Assembly (NCBI GenBank): GCA_020205615.1
Contig: CM035168.1
Location: 126,800,795 to 126,864,794, forward strand
DNA length: 64,000 nt
Direction of reading: 5' to 3'
Origin: Panax quinquefolius
Taxonomy: Eukaryota > Streptophyta > Magnoliopsida > Apiales > Araliaceae
Part shown: piece after piece, positions 60,560-64,000 of the stretch
Numbering within the stretch: position 1 is the stretch's first letter
Layout of the letters: every line of letters starts with the position of its first letter
Made by a program: the position numbers and the translations under genes
The notes under the pieces: model-generated
Told to the model about the DNA's origin: nothing
The model's input: only the letters and a program-made list of their open reading frames with translations
Database searches by the model: none

Positions 60560-63350
60560 AACCACCACAAATTATCCATGCACTACTACCAAAGATAATT
60601 GTGTATTCATTAGTATCGACCATTACCACAAATTATCCACGCACTACTAAGAAAAGATAATCGCAGTATTCATTAAGATCACCACCACAAATTATCCACG
60701 ACTACTACCAAAGATAATGTGTATTCATAATAAGATATTCATTAAGATCACTAACCACAAATTATCCATGCACTACTACCAAAGATAATTGTGTTTTCAA
60801 TTACTACTATGATTATAGATCAACAATCCACTCGGTAATAATCATACCAAGTCCATCTACGCACTATGCGCCACAAATGACTTTCAACATAATATAAGAT
60901 AATTGAGGATAATGATATAAAGAATCAATCAAATGAGATAAAGGATAAATATTAAACATTTATAATATAATTTATCCAGATTCAAGAATATCCCCATATC
61001 CCATGCTATCAATCACTTAATAATCTCATAATCTAATATCATTAATATTATAACAATATTTTAATCATTTCTTAAATTTATAAACAATTTATCTTAATTG
61101 TTTACGCTTTTACCATATAATGCATTTAATCATTCAAAATGCCATACTCATAAGATATCATCACCAATTATCAAATCTCTCAAAAAATATACATATACTC
61201 TATATAGATCTTTCTAGCCATAATATCCTATTTTCAACTTTGTTACTTCACATAACATATTTAACTCGTATATGTTCAGAATTAAACTATTTTCATGAAA
61301 AATACCAAATCAGTCCCAAAAAAATTTTTCTTTTCGGGATTTAGCATAATATAGTCCCATGATGAAAATATATTTTTCTCGGAATTTTTAAAATTCATTT
61401 ACTATTTTTCAAAAATCAATTTCTAATTAATTCCTTAAGAAATTAGCTACCTCAAGTTTAACTCCAAATATTCCCAAATCTTGGCAGGACCTTACACATG
61501 TTAACATGAGCTTCTAGTTTAAATTTCATGGTCATCTGAGTTATAGAACTCCAAGTTATAGCTTTTTTTTAAAAACCTAAATATTGAAATAGTCATAACT
61601 TGCTCATTTTAAGTCAGAATGAGCTCATTTTTGGACAGGAGATACTTTATACCATATACCTTCATGTCCCAAAAGGACAGAATTTTTCTCATAATTTAAG
61701 TGGCCGAAACAGCCCCTTAAAGTTTCTGGGCAGTGAGCATTTTGAAATATACAGCTTTGGCCTCCTTTGCTAAAATCAGTCCACACAAAAATCTACAACA
61801 CCTTTTACAGTAATTCCACTTGGATTAGTTAGGTAACTCATAGATCTAACTCTAGGACTTGACCACATTCAAAAATTCAAAATATAATAGGAGATATGGT
61901 CTATTGAATTTCATGTTACGCTTTTCACCAAAATCGATTTTCAACTCTTTGTGATTTTTAAGAAACTTTCATGTTTTTACATACTAACCAACATAACTCA
62001 TCATAAAACTTACTAATACTACTCATAATACCCATGATTTTCATTAGTCCAATGCTTTTATTATGACTTTCATCATAAACCACGTAAACCGATCCTTTTA
62101 GTCAAGAAATATTTCGAGGGTTTAAGAAATGGGTTTTTCAGATGGGGTCAATACAAAATTCGATTTCACGCCTAGGGTAGGCTAAGAAGTCTTCAAGAAT
62201 ACGCCAAGAAATTTATTAATGATAGAAATATCATTCAAAATCACATTTCGTCCAAGACTTGGATAAGACGTCACATTAATACCAACTGTGACTTCTATCC
62301 CTTAACCTCGGATAAGACCTCACAATGATACCTATCAACTTGCCATCTTCATTCACGACGTCGCCACGTAAAGTCCGCTTTGCAGCATTCCACACAAGGA
62401 AGTAAACAACGAAAGGTTCGGGGCTCTTTTACTTATGGCTTGATATGACAATAATTGACTTTTTAGTAGTTTGGTTATGAATATGAATAAAAGCTAACAA
62501 CCTTACTTAAAAGAATGATGAGTAGTTAACCAATCGATTCCTAAAATACCATCAAAGGCAAATATTTTCAAAGAGATAATATCGACAGTAACGTGAAAGT
62601 GTTTATTTGAAACAACAAGATTAATAAACAAAGGAGGTAACGAAGGTTTCTCCCAACGAAGTTTCAACCAATAAGTTAAAGTCTAACTTCTCCGAGTCAA
62701 ATTTAAATGTCGAACGCAAACAAAGCGAGATAAAAGAATGGGTAGAACAGGTATCTTATAAGGTATAGACTTCGCAAGAATTTATAATTAACTAACCCGT
62801 GCTAACTTCGCTCGAAAGTCACTTGCTTTTTAAGAAGTCATGAAAACGCCTTCATGAAAAACCACCGACTTTGTTTTATCCAGATCCGCCTTTGGTGCCA
62901 CCGTCCCACAAATTGGACTTGACTTTGGTGCACGCACAAAATCGAGCTAAATGACCTTCTTCTTGAAATTTCCACTTCTATTATCTTCGCCATGATTACC
63001 AATCAAGTGGTTACCATTCTTGGCATGATAATTTCTCCCACGATGGTCATCATTGTTCGATGGTCGCTATCACGCAGATGATTATTATCGTGTTGTTGGT
63101 CGTTACTTTTGGTTGAGTCGACTCATTATCGCTAGCTCCAATAACCGAGCCCTATTCACAACATCTAAATACAAACACCGCCATAAAACAAGGGTTAATT
63201 AACATGCAACATATTATCCCTATACTCGACCGACCAATAAAATACCAAATAAACTTAGGTAGGTCATACTAATAATGAATTTCCGCCTCTCCTCCTAGTT
63301 CTTATCTCACATCTTAGCCAGGATCATATCCCTAAGCTCGATATCAACCG
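60560..63350 (-). mobile_element. B4 internal region
   Basis: About five 57-bp units (60560-60800), then non-coding sequence collinear with 55640-56930, then the zinc knuckle and protease remnant (62130-63010), then the primer site at 63330-63346. It is nearly the same as B3 apart from small indels and the missing left end. Confidence 0.8.
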
Positions 63351-64000
63351 TGACGCCCCCAAAATTAGGTATACGCCACCCATCTTGGGTCGCCACTTAC
63401 ATGGTACATAAATTCAAATACAACTTATTAATATAACTGTGTGGTATAATACGACATAAATCGTGAGTTTGAATACAAATATTGTCTACTAGATATTATA
63501 CAAACTCAAAAGGAGTCCTCATTACAACTATTATCACACTATTTCACGTAATAAAGTGAGGACTACTAATGCTATCCTCTCGACCATTACCGCGCTCCCC
63601 GACTCGTCCAAATTTATGTTCTCATTTCAAGAGAAACGGTGAAAGAAAGGGTGAGCTCAACTAGCCCAAGAAGAAATATTATGACTAAGATAATGCGTAA
63701 TAAATTATCATTAGTTTTCAATGTTGTTAAACCGATAAAATACAATAGACAACCGGCTTTAATCATAAATAAATACGCAATCCATTAAAAGAGTCAAGAG
63801 AGAATAAAATCTACTATCTTTTAGGTTTTAAAAGGTTTTTATCAATTTTTATCACGAGACTCAAATTTTAATAAATAAACCACCACATCTAATCATCCCC
63901 GTACTACTGGCCAAGGATTTTCATCAAGTTATCAATGGTCACGACTATACCGAATCACCCCCGGTCATAATCATACCAAAACTATCTATCACCGCACATG
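63351..64000 (-). repeat. Family B LTR, continues beyond the window
   Basis: It starts TGACGCCCCC and is collinear with the first 650 bp of 58160-60559. Confidence 0.85.

Larger units (their letters stand above)
49161..64000 (-). mobile_element. Run of family B units sharing LTRs (B2-B4)
   Basis: The order is LTR 49161-51567, internal 51568-52336, LTR 52337-54607 (5' truncated), internal 54608-58159, LTR 58160-60559, internal 60560-63350, LTR 63351-64000 (continues). All are in one orientation. Each LTR is joined directly to internal sequence on both sides, with no target duplication or host DNA between units. This is the structure expected from unequal recombination between LTRs or internal repeats of neighbouring copies. 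Confidence 0.75.

Overview
This is repeat-dominated nuclear DNA of a flowering plant, probably a eudicot. It is AT-rich, has plant-type introns, and is filled with nested LTR retrotransposons of two plant Ty3/gypsy lineages. No intact single-copy gene was found. Two host-gene remnants were: a fragment of the seed regulator ABI3/VP1, and the 3' exons of an SRP40/NOLC1-type nucleolar protein gene with a frameshift.

Layout. 1-4025 is AT-rich intergenic DNA with a foldback repeat and a Tourist-like MITE. 4035-27498 is a Mutator-like element (about 120-bp terminal inverted repeats, 9-bp target duplication) that carries the ABI3/VP1 fragment, so it is Pack-MULE-like. It is split by a 21-kb Tat-lineage Ty3/gypsy element (5760-26861, minus orientation, duplication ATTCC). 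The Tat element has gag-pol on the minus strand and an extra antisense gene on the plus strand (6800-9291) with its own TATA box and introns. Inside its 3' tandem repeats sits a 9.9-kb chromovirus, here called family A (9981-19913, Tekay/Del-like, 2.6-kb LTRs). 28168-30483 holds the SRP40 gene remnant. 31377-32805 is AT-rich spacer.

32806-64000 is a dense nest of family A and a related non-autonomous family, here called B. B keeps only the zinc knuckle and protease part of the coding region and has lost capsid, RT, RNase H, integrase and chromodomain. B1 (33769 onward) is interrupted by A2 (38250 onward). A2 contains a probable solo LTR (39841-42507), and its right LTR is interrupted at 49161 by a run of B units arranged LTR-internal-LTR-internal-LTR-internal-LTR in one orientation. 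That run continues past the window end.

Two themes recur. First, copies that should match differ mainly by small indels and substitutions at CAG/CTG positions, even in the tRNA-templated primer binding sites. This looks more like base-calling error at CHG-methylated cytosines than biology, so broken transposon frames should not be over-interpreted. Second, the transcribed leaders of A and B are packed with repeated short hairpins, and the paired arms differ together between repeats. All lineage names come from motif recognition by eye, not from searches.
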